The notes beneath the pieces were generated by a model. It did no database searches. It worked only from the letters and a program-made list of their open reading frames with translations, and was not told the DNA's origin. From Actinomycetes bacterium (lineage in GTDB: Bacteria > Actinomycetota > Acidimicrobiia > Acidimicrobiales > JAJYXR01), in contig JAJYXR010000038.1 in the NCBI GenBank assembly GCA_021801795.1, positions 47,703-111,702 on the forward strand: a stretch of 64,000 nt of DNA, read 5' to 3'. Every line of letters begins with the position of its first letter. Position 1 is the first letter of the stretch. The translations under genes and the position numbers were made by a program. Positions 1-8,630 of the stretch are shown in pieces.

Positions 1-2
1 TG

Positions 3-3000
3 GTGAAGGGATTCGGGCAGGAGACACGGGAGCTGGAACGCCTGGAGCAGGCGGCCGTCCATCTCTACCAGGGCAGGGTGCGTACCATCAGGCTCCAGGC
101 CGCCATCCAGTCGACCCTGGCGGCCATCCCGTCCATCGCCCAGGTAGGCGTTCTGGCCCTGGGCGGCTATATGGCACTGACGGGGAGGATCTCACTGGGA
201 ACCTTCCTCGTGTTCTCCACCTACGTAGTCCAGCTCGTGGCGCCAGCGCGCCAGCTGTCGGCGGTCATAACCCTGGGCCAGCAGGCTCGCGCAGGTGCCG
301 AGCGCCTGCTCGACCTGCTGGAGGCGAATCCGGCAGTCACGGATTCACCCGATGCGCTCGACGCAGGCCAGGTGGCCGGCCGGGTGACCTTCCGGGACGT
401 CCGCTTCGGCTACGACCCCGATGCGCCGGTGCTGGACGGTTTCGACCTGGAGGTGGCAGAGGGTGAGACGGTGGCGCTGGTAGGAACCTCTGGTTCGGGC
501 AAGTCGACCGTGTCGCTGCTGCTCGCACGCTTCTACGATCCCTGGGAAGGAGCGGTCTGCCTGGACGGGATGGACCTGAGGAGCCTCACGCTCGAGTCGG
601 TCAGGCGGAACGTCGGCGTGGTGTTCGAGGAAAGCTTCCTATTCTCCGACACCGTCAGGGCGAACATCGCCTACGGCGCCCCAGATGCCACCGAGGAGCA
701 AGTGCGGGCTGCCGCACGAGTGGCAGGGGCCGACGCCTTCATCGACTCCCTACCGGATGGCTACGAGACCCAGGTAGGCGAGCGAGGAGTCACCCTCTCG
801 GGTGGTCAGCGCCAGCGCATTGCCCTGGCGCGTGCCCTCGTCGAGGACCCGAGGGTGCTGATCCTCGACGACGCCACCTCTGCGGTGGACGCGACCACCG
901 AGGGAGCCATCCACGAACGCCTTGCCGAGCTGCTGGCGGGGAGGACCGCCATACTCGTTGCACACAGGCGATCTACCTTGCGGATGGCTCACCGGATAGT
1001 CGTGATGGACTCCGGACGGGTTCTGGATCAGGGAACCCACGAGGAGCTCATGTCCAGGTGCGGTGTCTACCGGGAGCTGCTGGAAGGTGTGCCTGACGCA
1101 TACGACGCCGACGTCCTGGCAGAGGGCGAGCCAGCGATTAGGGCAGGTTATGGGACCCCCGATGGGACAGTCGCTACGGCTCAGCTCTACGGCGAGGGGG
1201 TCGGCAGCTCGCGGGCTGCCGGGCCTCCAGCAGCACCGGCTGGCGCTTCTCCAGGTATGTGGGGCGGAGGGATGGGCGGCTCGGGAGCTTGGGGCGGGGG
1301 GATGGGCGGCGGCCTTACCCTTCCGAGCGGCGAGGTGCGTGCGGCAATCGAGAAGCTCCCGCCGGCGGACGATGATCCTCGTGTGGACCTGGCGCTGGAG
1401 GCGGCACCATCTGGGGGGTTCGCTCTGGGCAGGTTCCTGGGGCCATACAGGGTTCCACTGTCGGTCGGTCTGGCGTTGGTGGTGATCGACACGCTTCTGT
1501 CGCTGGCGGGACCGGTGCTGGTGCGGGAGGGCATCGACGGGGGGGTCATCCACCACTCGATGGACGTCATCTGGATGACCAGCGCGGTCTATCTGCTGGT
1601 GACGGGGGTCGACTGGCTGGATCAGCTGGCCGAGATCCGATGGACCGGGAGGACCGCGGAGCGGCTGCTGCTGGCTCTCCGGGTACGGATCTTTTCCCAC
1701 CTACTGCGCCTCGGCATCGACTTCTACGACCGGGAGATGGCGGGCCGCGTGATGACGAGGATGACGACCGATGTGGAGGCGCAGTCGAACCTCCTGCAGA
1801 CCGGTCTGGTAACGGCGGTGGTGAGCCTCCTGTCCTTCGTGGGGGTGGCAGCGGTGTTGCTCGTGATGGACCTACCGCTGGCGCTGGTCGCGCTGTCGGT
1901 CCTCATCCCGCTCGGGATAGCTACCCATCTGTACAGGAAGCGCTCGGCAGTGATCTATGCCCGGGCACGCGAGCGTATAGCGGTGGTGAACGCCAGTTTT
2001 CAGGAGAGCATCTCCGGCGTACGGCTGACCCAGGTGTCGAACCGGGAGGAGGCGAACCTGGGGATGTTCGAGGGCATGGTGGACAGCTACCGCAAGGCGC
2101 GCATGGACGCGCAGCGTCTGGTCGCCCTGTACTTCCCGTTCGTCCGGTTCCTCTCGGACGTCGCAGCGGCCCTGGTGCTCGGGGTCGGCGCTGGGATGGT
2201 GCGTGACGGCGATGTGTCCCCGGGCGTGCTGATCGCATTCCTGCTCTACCTGGATCAGCTCTTCAGCCCGATAACCCAGCTTTCCCAGACCTTCGACCAG
2301 TGGCAGCAGGCGACGGCGTCGATGAACAAGATCCGGGAGCTGATGGCGGAGACGCCGAACACTCCTCCGGCGCCCGAACCGGTGAAGCCCTCGCGTCTGA
2401 GGGGCGAGGTCTCCCTGAGGGGCGTGAGGTTCTCCTACGCCGGTGCCGTGGAGCCGGCCCTCGACGGGATCGACCTGTTCATACCCGCGGGGGAGACGGT
2501 CGCGGTGGTAGGCGAGACCGGTGCGGGAAAGTCGACCCTGGTGAAGCTGGTGGCACGCTTCTACGATCCCGACGAGGGGGAGGTGGCGGTAGATGGGATC
2601 CCCGTCAGGCTCTACGATCTGCCGAGCTACAGGAGCCAGCTAGGGTACGTGCCCCAGGAGCCGTTCTTGTTCGGGGGCACCATAGCTGAGAACATCGCCT
2701 ACGGAAGGCCCTCGGCCTCCATGGCTGATGTGGAGGCAGCCGCGCGTGCGGTGGGAGCGCACGAGGCCATAAGCACGCTGGCTGGCGGTTACGAGCACCG
2801 CGTATCGGAGCGAGGACGGGCGCTCTCGTCAGGCCAGCGTCAGCTGGTGTCACTTGCACGGGCGCTGCTGGTCGATCCAGCCATCCTTCTCCTCGATGAA
2901 GCCACGGCAAGCCTCGACATGGCCAGCGAGGCGCGGGTGACCCGGGCGATGGAGCTGCTCGCGCGAGACCGCACGACCATACTCATAGCCCACCGCCTCC

Positions 3001-3122
3001 CCAGCGCCAGGCGTGCAGACAGGATCGTGGTCATAGGCCACGGAACCGTGCTCGAGACCGGCACCCACGACGACCTGATACGGGCAGGAGGACACTACGC
3101 GGCTGCCTGGGAGGCATTCTGA
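3..3122 (+). CDS. Fused (two-halves) ABC exporter, 5' end cut off
   Basis: This is an MsbA/BmrCD-type ABC multidrug or lipid exporter with both halves in one chain. The window opens inside the first membrane domain, at a VKGFGQE motif normally found midway through it, so the true start lies upstream. The order is partial TMD1, NBD1 (Walker A GTSGSGKST at about residue 161, LSGGQ at 265, Walker B ending LILDD at 289-290), a Gly/Met/Trp linker near 418-437, TMD2 (about 490-780), and NBD2 (Walker A GETGAGKST at 837, LSSGQ at 941, LLLDE at 965-966). NBD1 has Asp290 where the catalytic Glu is expected, and NBD2 has an altered signature. Both changes fall in the same composite ATP site, which is the asymmetry known from heterodimeric exporters. 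The substrate cannot be read from sequence. Confidence 0.93.
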   Translation: MKGFGQETRELERLEQAAVHLYQGRVRTIRLQAAIQSTLAAIPSIAQVGVLALGGYMALTGRISLGTFLVFSTYVVQLVAPARQLSAVITLGQQARAGAERLLDLLEANPAVTDSPDALDAGQVAGRVTFRDVRFGYDPDAPVLDGFDLEVAEGETVALVGTSGSGKSTVSLLLARFYDPWEGAVCLDGMDLRSLTLESVRRNVGVVFEESFLFSDTVRANIAYGAPDATEEQVRAAARVAGADAFIDSLPDGYETQVGERGVTLSGGQRQRIALARALVEDPRVLILDDATSAVDATTEGAIHERLAELLAGRTAILVAHRRSTLRMAHRIVVMDSGRVLDQGTHEELMSRCGVYRELLEGVPDAYDADVLAEGEPAIRAGYGTPDGTVATAQLYGEGVGSSRAAGPPAAPAGASPGMWGGGMGGSGAWGGGMGGGLTLPSGEVRAAIEKLPPADDDPRVDLALEAAPSGGFALGRFLGPYRVPLSVGLALVVIDTLLSLAGPVLVREGIDGGVIHHSMDVIWMTSAVYLLVTGVDWLDQLAEIRWTGRTAERLLLALRVRIFSHLLRLGIDFYDREMAGRVMTRMTTDVEAQSNLLQTGLVTAVVSLLSFVGVAAVLLVMDLPLALVALSVLIPLGIATHLYRKRSAVIYARARERIAVVNASFQESISGVRLTQVSNREEANLGMFEGMVDSYRKARMDAQRLVALYFPFVRFLSDVAAALVLGVGAGMVRDGDVSPGVLIAFLLYLDQLFSPITQLSQTFDQWQQATASMNKIRELMAETPNTPPAPEPVKPSRLRGEVSLRGVRFSYAGAVEPALDGIDLFIPAGETVAVVGETGAGKSTLVKLVARFYDPDEGEVAVDGIPVRLYDLPSYRSQLGYVPQEPFLFGGTIAENIAYGRPSASMADVEAAARAVGAHEAISTLAGGYEHRVSERGRALSSGQRQLVSLARALLVDPAILLLDEATASLDMASEARVTRAMELLARDRTTILIAHRLPSARRADRIVVIGHGTVLETGTHDDLIRAGGHYAAAWEAF

Positions 3123-3159
3123 TACCGAGAACCGGCTGCCGGCAGGCTCTCGGTATCAG
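3119..3159. terminator. Bidirectional hairpin terminator between convergent genes
   Basis: A perfect 12-bp inverted repeat (CTGATACCGAGA at 3119-3130, its complement at 3148-3159) encloses 17 nt that hold a second palindrome (CTGCCGGCAG). It begins in the stop codon of the ABC exporter and ends just before the stop of the convergent MFS gene, so it is placed to end both transcripts. There is no clear U tract, which is common in GC-rich Actinomycetota. Confidence 0.7.
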
Positions 3160-3165
3160 TCGGCT

Positions 3166-4920
3166 TCAGCCCCCGGCGGCTCCGTCGAGGCCTAGCCTGG
3201 CAAGCTCCTCGGTCACCTCGCGTTCGTGGTCCTCTGCGTCCTTCTTGGCCTTCTTGGGGCGCCAGCGGCCGACCATGAGGAGGATGAGGGGCAGGAAGAC
3301 GATCTCGCCGGCTACGCAGACCCACCACCAGTGCTGCCACTGGTGAGGTGTGACGGCTTTGGCAGATTCCACCTGGGTGCCGTGCGCGGAGAGGACTCCA
3401 AGGGGAGCCTTGTACTTGTTTGCCTCGGTGAGGGCCGGGATGCCCACGGCACCGATGGCCTTGTCGAGCAGGTATGGGGGGATGTCGGAAGCCTTCGGAT
3501 ATCTGGCCAGCTGGCCGAAGAGCGCGGCGTGCCCTTCCACCACCGACAGGAGCGATACGGGGGCCGAGGAGTAGGGGACCTGCACCGGTGGCGCCTTCTG
3601 AACGGCCGCCAGGGCTGATTCCACGGGGGTGCCGTACTGGACGAGTGGCGTGGTGGAGCTGACGACGAAGGGAACGACGAAGAGCGCCACGGCCACGACG
3701 ATCCTGAGTATCCAACCCCAGACGGCAAGACCGGTGGCGATGAGGGCAGGGTTCCGCTTCTCGACGGTCTCGGTGAACCCGGCCATCCAGGGCGCGTAGG
3801 CGGTGCCGAGAAATACGGCGAGGAGGGTGATGATGAGGGCGAAGGAGTAGTAGGTGGTATGAGGCTGGGTGGCGTGCATGAGGAAGACGATGGTCATCAC
3901 GATCGCTCCGGCAGCTCCCACCACCATGAAGGGCTTGCGTACCTTCGTGAGGTCCGAGATGACGCCGACGACGATCAGGGCCACCGCGTCGAAGGCCCAG
4001 AACCAGTTCCCCAGCCCGTTGGCCTGGGAGATGGTGAAGCCGTAGATGGTGACGAAGTAGATGACGAAGAACACCACCGCGGAGTAGTAGACGAGGAGGA
4101 GGACCGATACGCCGAAGGCAGATGCGATGATGTCGAGGTGGAGCATCTGGCGCCAGGGATGGCGGAGGCTCTCCTCGACGTCGATGCCCTTCGCCCTGGC
4201 CTCTATGAGCGCCCGGTCGCGCATGGATACCATGAGCTGGTCGCGGAGCTGGGGCGAGAGCTCCCGGAGCCCCACCACGGCGATCACGAACACCACCAGA
4301 CCGACGATCCCGCAGATGATGAACTGGTCCTGCCATGCATGGAGGTGGGAGAGGGTATGGCTCCCGACCTCGCTCACGCAGAGGCTTCCCACCACCGGCC
4401 CCAGCGTCCAGAAGCCCATGGCCGAGGCCCGACCGAGCTGTGGCGAGAAGTCACGCACCAGGGCAGGCGTGGCTACGAGCAGCATCCCCTCAACGAAACC
4501 GACCAACACGATGATGATCGCGAAGGTCAAGGAGTTAGGGGCGTTCGGCACGCCGAAGGCTATGAGGGCCCCTGTTATGCCGAGCCCGTAGGCGACCAGG
4601 TTCGCACGTCCCCACCTGTCCGCGAGTCCCGCGACGACCGAGGCGAAAGCGCCCGCGAGGTTCGCGCCTACGAGGATGTCGATGTAGTACCGGAAGCTCA
4701 TCCCGTAGTGGGAGATGATGGTAGGGGCCACAGCACCCTGTACGTAGAGCTCGTAGTAGAGGATGATGGTGGCGACCACCACCACTGCCAGGTAGGTCAT
4801 CCGTGCGCCGGTGTTCGGGTAGCGATCGAGAGACCGGTACCACAGCAATCGTGATAAACCGCCGTGGTGCGCGTCCCCAGAACGCGGCGCTTCTGCGGGT
4901 AATGCGTCCGTCGTCGACAT
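3166..4920 (-). CDS. MFS transporter with a long loop before the last helix
   Basis: A 584-residue major facilitator permease, probably a proton-coupled carrier for organic acids, sugars or osmolytes. About twelve hydrophobic segments are visible, with a LADRWGRANL-type cytoplasmic loop after TM2 and the second-half equivalent ISDLTKVRKP. About 100 residues lie between the penultimate and last helices, where typical MFS proteins have only a few. This predicted extracytoplasmic insert is rich in Ala, Pro and Ser. I chose the ATG at 4920 because GAGGGGAGG lies just upstream. The reading frame stays open much further, but that part is antisense to the sulfatase and is not coding. Substrate unknown. 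Confidence 0.85.
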   Translation of the reverse strand: MSTTDALPAEAPRSGDAHHGGLSRLLWYRSLDRYPNTGARMTYLAVVVVATIILYYELYVQGAVAPTIISHYGMSFRYYIDILVGANLAGAFASVVAGLADRWGRANLVAYGLGITGALIAFGVPNAPNSLTFAIIIVLVGFVEGMLLVATPALVRDFSPQLGRASAMGFWTLGPVVGSLCVSEVGSHTLSHLHAWQDQFIICGIVGLVVFVIAVVGLRELSPQLRDQLMVSMRDRALIEARAKGIDVEESLRHPWRQMLHLDIIASAFGVSVLLLVYYSAVVFFVIYFVTIYGFTISQANGLGNWFWAFDAVALIVVGVISDLTKVRKPFMVVGAAGAIVMTIVFLMHATQPHTTYYSFALIITLLAVFLGTAYAPWMAGFTETVEKRNPALIATGLAVWGWILRIVVAVALFVVPFVVSSTTPLVQYGTPVESALAAVQKAPPVQVPYSSAPVSLLSVVEGHAALFGQLARYPKASDIPPYLLDKAIGAVGIPALTEANKYKAPLGVLSAHGTQVESAKAVTPHQWQHWWWVCVAGEIVFLPLILLMVGRWRPKKAKKDAEDHEREVTEELARLGLDGAAGG

Positions 4921-5061
4921 GTCCCTCCCCTCGGGGTCTATCGTCTCCCGGCTAGAGCCCGGTAGACGCTCGACCGCTTCAGCACCTTCCCTGACTCGAT
5001 GATAGCCAGCTCGCGTCACCGGCGAGCGGATCGGCACCTGAAGGCAATATCGTTCTATCCC

Positions 5062-6630
5062 GTGCGCATCCTCTACGTAGACATCGACACCCTGCGGGCC
5101 GACCATTGTGGTCCATACGGGTACGGCAGAACGATCACCCCGAATATCGACCAGGTGGCTGCCGGAGGAGTCGTGATGGAGGACTGCTATGTCTCGGACT
5201 CGCCCTGCGCGCCCTCCAGGGCAGCCCTCTCGGCAGGCCAGTTCGGGATCACCACCGGAGCGATTGCGAACTTCGGGCCCGCTGCGGACATCCACTTCTT
5301 CGAGCGGTCGAAGTTCGCGCCTTTCTTCGGGGGGCACCTGTATCGCAACGGCATACCGACGGCGTCGATCTCCTGTTTCCCCGAGCGCCACATGGCCTAC
5401 TGGTTTCTCGGGAACTTCCGGGAATGGCTGAAGCCATCTCTGTCGAACGGCGACGACGAGGATGGCGCAGACGTCACCAGCTCGGCAGTCGACTGGATTC
5501 GCCGGAAGGGCAGGGCCGAGGACTGGTTCCTCCAGGTCCACTTCTGGGACCCCCACATTCCCTATTACGAGCCCAGCCGCTACTACGAGATGGCCATCGC
5601 CGCGGGAGCTCCACCGCCCTGGCCCGACGAGGAGGCGATCGCGGCGCACGGGGAGATCTACGGTCCGCACACCGCACTGGATCTCTACGAGGGAGACGGC
5701 ACCTGGTCGGTTCCCCCGCCGGCCTCTCCGAACCCTTTGACCATGCCGGACTCGATCCGATCGCGGGCGGACTTCGAGCGGCTGGTGAACGGCTATGACG
5801 GCGCGGTGGCCTACGTGGACCATCAGGTGGGCAGGCTGATGGATACTCTCGCCGACCTGGGTGTTCTCGACGAGACTGCCGTAGTGGTCACCTCGGACCA
5901 CGGCGAGTGCCTCGGCGAGGGAGGCTGCTACGGCGACCACCCGATGGCGAACGAGGCCTCCCACCATGTCCCGCTCGTCCTCCGCTGGCCGGGCGTCACC
6001 GACCGCGCCCCCACCTCGGCAGCCCCCACCTCGGCAGCCCCACCTGGTGGCGGCCTCGCCAGGAGTGATCTCGCAGAGGGTTCCCGATCGCCGGCCAGGA
6101 GGGTTCGGGGACTGGTGTACCAGATAGACCTGTGCCCGACGGTGTGCGAGCTTCTGGACATCGAGGTTCCTTCTGGATGGGAGGGGGAGTCCTTCGCGGG
6201 GGCGCTTCGAGGTGAACCGTTCGGGGGTCGGGAGCACCTGGTGCTGTCGCACGGTGCCTACACCTACCAACGGGCGCTCAGGACTCGCGACCATCTGTAC
6301 GTGCGGACCCTGCACCCGGGCATGTGGAGGATCGAGCGGGAGCAGCTGTACGCGGTAGAGGATGATCCACAGATGACGCGGGATCTGCTGACGGAGCTGC
6401 CGGAGCTGGCACACGAGATGGCGGGGGTGCTGGAGGAGTGGAGGTCGTCTCACGCGACGATGAGGGCAGACGCTCCAGATCCGATGGAGGCGGGCCGGTA
6501 CGAGGGACCCCGGGACGCCTTCTACGTGCCGGCTTACCTGGAGCGGCTCCGCTCGACGGGACGGGCGCACCTGGCCGCGGACCTGGAGCGGAGGCTCGAG
6601 CAGCCATGGGTCACCTCGGGCCGCTGGTGA
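5062..6630 (+). CDS. Type I sulfatase (formylglycine-dependent)
   Basis: A sulfatase of the alkaline-phosphatase superfamily. It begins with the metal-binding strand RILYVDIDTLRADH and carries the C-x-P-x-R activation motif as CAPSR, with the Cys codon at 5206-5208 (residue 49 from this start). That Cys must be oxidised to formylglycine by an FGE enzyme, and none is encoded in the window. Later metal-ligand motifs include VVVTSDHGECLGEGG. The GTG at 5062 is preferred because homologues begin at the RILYVD strand. The same frame also has an ATG at 4999 but with no Shine-Dalgarno sequence. A short TSAAP duplication (around 6010-6035) sits in a loop. No signal peptide is seen, so the enzyme is probably cytoplasmic. 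Substrate unknown. Confidence 0.88.
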   Translation: MRILYVDIDTLRADHCGPYGYGRTITPNIDQVAAGGVVMEDCYVSDSPCAPSRAALSAGQFGITTGAIANFGPAADIHFFERSKFAPFFGGHLYRNGIPTASISCFPERHMAYWFLGNFREWLKPSLSNGDDEDGADVTSSAVDWIRRKGRAEDWFLQVHFWDPHIPYYEPSRYYEMAIAAGAPPPWPDEEAIAAHGEIYGPHTALDLYEGDGTWSVPPPASPNPLTMPDSIRSRADFERLVNGYDGAVAYVDHQVGRLMDTLADLGVLDETAVVVTSDHGECLGEGGCYGDHPMANEASHHVPLVLRWPGVTDRAPTSAAPTSAAPPGGGLARSDLAEGSRSPARRVRGLVYQIDLCPTVCELLDIEVPSGWEGESFAGALRGEPFGGREHLVLSHGAYTYQRALRTRDHLYVRTLHPGMWRIEREQLYAVEDDPQMTRDLLTELPELAHEMAGVLEEWRSSHATMRADAPDPMEAGRYEGPRDAFYVPAYLERLRSTGRAHLAADLERRLEQPWVTSGRW

Positions 6631-6692
6631 ACTACCTCGCCCTGACGGACGGGGCACTCTCGCCTGGAGTCAGGTAGGGCCGGTCCAAGCGC

Positions 6693-6743
6693 GAGCCGGC
6701 GGTCGCTGCAGAGCCGGCGGTCGCTGCAGAGCCGGCGGTCGCT
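6693..6743. repeat. 18-bp tandem repeat, 2.8 copies
   Basis: The unit GAGCCGGCGGTCGCTGCA is repeated perfectly in the spacer between the sulfatase and the MgtE-like gene. It has no coding potential. Confidence 0.9.
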
Positions 6744-6815
6744 TGCATCCTCCCCAGGGCTGAAGCCAGGGGCTCGCGGGCAGCTGAAGCCAACGGTCCG
6801 GGCGGGCGCGTCTGG

Positions 6816-8102
6816 TCAGGACTCCCGGAGGGCTTCCATGCGCCTGCGCCAGCCGGCCGGCAGCACCCGGGCGAGGACGTCGTCGACGGTGACGGCGCCG
6901 ATGACCCGGTCGTCGTCGTCGACGACCGCCAGGGAGACGAGGTTGTAATCGGCGGTGGTGACCGCGATCTCGACGAGGTCGGCGTTCGGCCCGACCCTGG
7001 GGGGATCTGGCTGGGCGAGATCCGCGAGATGCTGGCCCGCTTCTGCGCCGACCAGCTTGACGAGGGGGACGAAGCCAGTCAGCGCGCCGTCGGGGTCGAC
7101 GACGAAGATGCCTCCGAGGTTGTCGGGCAGGTCGTCGGTAGTCGCGACTGTCGCGGCGGCCTCGCCTACGAGGGTGGATCCTGGCAGGGAGACGACGTTA
7201 GGGTTCATGAGCCCACCGGCAGTGTCGGGATGGTATCCGAGCAGTGAGCGGACGATGGCCTGCTGTGGCGCTGGTATCAGCTCCAGGATCTTGGCCCGGC
7301 GATCCTGCTCGATGGAGGTGATCAGATCTGCGGCGTCGTCGGGTGCCATGGCACCGAGCAGCTCGGCGACCTCGGCGTCGGAGCGGTCGCGGACGGCGTC
7401 GAGCCGGTGGGAGGAGTCGAGCTCCTCGATGACGTCGGCCTCGAGCTCGGGGTCGGCCTCCAGAGCGCCGAGTATCTCCCTGCCCTCCTCGGCTGATGCC
7501 TCCTCCAGCAGGTCGGCGATCCGGGCCGGGTGGATGGGGCGGAGGGAGCGCAGGCCGAGCCTGCGCCTGGCGGTGGGGACATGACCGACGAAGGGTACGA
7601 GCTCCCGCCAGGGGATGACGGTCGGCGATTCCTCGTCCATCTCGTCGCTGCGGCGGATGTGGAGGCGGTGCCTCAGCCTCCGCCTCAGCCGCTCGGCCCC
7701 CTCTGCGACGTCGACGCCTACGAGATGCCAGCCCATGGCTACGGGGTCCTGCACCAGGACGACGTCGTCGGCCCGGACCAGCTGGGGGCGGAGGCGGTAG
7801 TGGACGCATATGAGGTTGTGCCCGACGAGGTCGCGGCCGATCAGGATCTCGCCGGGCCGGCGCTCGAAGAGTCCTAGGCCCTCCACCGGTCGGCTCGATA
7901 CCAGGTGGTCTGGAGCCAGCTCTGATAGGTACTTGGCGGGAAGGAAGAGCGCCTTGGAGTCGTGCTCGATCAGGAGCCCGGTGAGGGGAGGGGTGCCGTT
8001 CTCCACCAGGCGGACAGCCGCGTCGGCGACCTCGCCGTTGCCGGCACCCTCGAAGAGCACTTGGCTGCCCTTCAATGACGAGAACCAGAGGCGATCCGCC
8101 AT
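6816..8102 (-). CDS. Soluble MgtE_N / CBS-pair protein, putative Mg2+ sensor or transporter partner
   Basis: A 428-residue cytosolic protein. An N-terminal segment (about 1-140) looks like the PRC-barrel-like part of this family, followed by an MgtE intracellular N domain (about 180-290, with ELLGAMAPDDAADLI and a TAGGLMNPNVVSLP segment leading into the CBS pair) and two CBS motifs (about 290-420). It stops where true MgtE channels begin their membrane domain, so it cannot itself be a channel. In MgtE these domains bind Mg2+ and gate the pore. Next to a divergent Nramp-like carrier, the likely role is sensing Mg2+ (or nucleotide) and controlling that carrier, which is inference. The start ATG (MADRLWFSS) was chosen because the frame upstream runs through tandem repeats. 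Confidence 0.85.
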   Translation of the reverse strand: MADRLWFSSLKGSQVLFEGAGNGEVADAAVRLVENGTPPLTGLLIEHDSKALFLPAKYLSELAPDHLVSSRPVEGLGLFERRPGEILIGRDLVGHNLICVHYRLRPQLVRADDVVLVQDPVAMGWHLVGVDVAEGAERLRRRLRHRLHIRRSDEMDEESPTVIPWRELVPFVGHVPTARRRLGLRSLRPIHPARIADLLEEASAEEGREILGALEADPELEADVIEELDSSHRLDAVRDRSDAEVAELLGAMAPDDAADLITSIEQDRRAKILELIPAPQQAIVRSLLGYHPDTAGGLMNPNVVSLPGSTLVGEAAATVATTDDLPDNLGGIFVVDPDGALTGFVPLVKLVGAEAGQHLADLAQPDPPRVGPNADLVEIAVTTADYNLVSLAVVDDDDRVIGAVTVDDVLARVLPAGWRRRMEALRES

Positions 8103-8164
8103 GACCGGATCGTAGCCTGACACCGGCTGATGTACGCGCAACGTGCCGGGGCTCGGCCTATGCC

Positions 8165-8263
8165 GGCAGGCGCCCCGGTCGATTCCGCACCTGCTGCAGC
8201 GGCAGGCGCCCCGGTCGATTCCGTACCTGCTGCAGCGGCAGGCACCCCGGTCGATTCCGCAGG
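8165..8263. repeat. 36-bp tandem repeat, about 2.7 copies
   Basis: A 36-bp unit with one or two substitutions per copy lies between the divergent MgtE_N/CBS and Nramp-like genes, upstream of a possible -10 box (TATAGT at 8288-8293). All frames stay open across it because 36 is a multiple of three, which creates spurious ORFs. Confidence 0.9.
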
Positions 8264-8393
8264 TGTCCCCGGGGCGTGGGGGCAGGCTATAGTATGTGGC
8301 GAGCCCCAGCGTTGCGTTGGGTGGCTGCTCGTGGCCGTGTATGCGGTTGGTGCGGCCTCCGTGGACGAGCGCAGGGGCGGTCGGACGGCCAGA

Positions 8394-8630
8394 GGAGGTG
8401 AGGAGCATGCGCAAACGCCCGCGAAGTAGCTCCCACACCAGCGCGCGTCCGGCCCGATCCTCTCGAGGCTGAGCTCCCCCGACCAGGTCCGGTGATCTGG
8501 ACTGTCGGGCTGAGGCCAGCTAGATCGGCATCTCGCATCGACGGCTAGGACCGGGCGCGCCCCGTATAAGCCCGCCTCACCCGGACTCGAGGGTCCCGGG
8601 TTCACCCAGAAGGAGGTGAGGAGCATGCGC
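8394..8630 (+). promoter_or_regulatory. Leader with duplicated start-site sequence and a shared anti-SD
   Basis: The 19-mer GGAGGTGAGGAGCATGCGC occurs twice, at 8394-8412 and 8612-8630. The second copy is the ribosome-binding site and start of the Nramp-like gene; the first opens a 21-codon ORF. Between them CCTCACC (8575-8581) is complementary to GGTGAGG in either copy (8397-8403 or 8615-8621). One anti-Shine-Dalgarno could therefore pair with either site. No known metal riboswitch class (M-box, yybP-ykoY) could be matched by eye. Confidence 0.45.
8407..8472 (+). CDS. Small leader ORF, 21 aa (Arg/Ser-rich)
   Basis: ATG with a strong Shine-Dalgarno (GGAGGTGAGG, 8394-8403) starts a 21-residue basic peptide that begins MRKRPRSSSH and ends before a TGA. 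It lies in the leader of the Nramp-like gene and shares its whole start region with that gene. Leader peptides whose translation senses Mg2+ or amino acids precede several Mg2+ transport genes in other bacteria. A similar role here is inferred. It could also be a remnant of a duplication. Confidence 0.35.
   Translation: MRKRPRSSSHTSARPARSSRG

Noticed and set aside
4921..6657. A 1,163-codon open frame covering the MFS gene and continuing over the sulfatase in antisense
   Set aside because: The upstream 579 codons are antisense to a clear sulfatase and lack family similarity. An ATG with a good Shine-Dalgarno at 4920 matches MFS homologues.
8281..8624. M-box (Mg2+) or yybP-ykoY (Mn2+) riboswitch before the Nramp-like gene
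   Set aside because: I could not match the conserved core sequences by eye; a covariance-model search would decide. The leader is reported only as a candidate switch.
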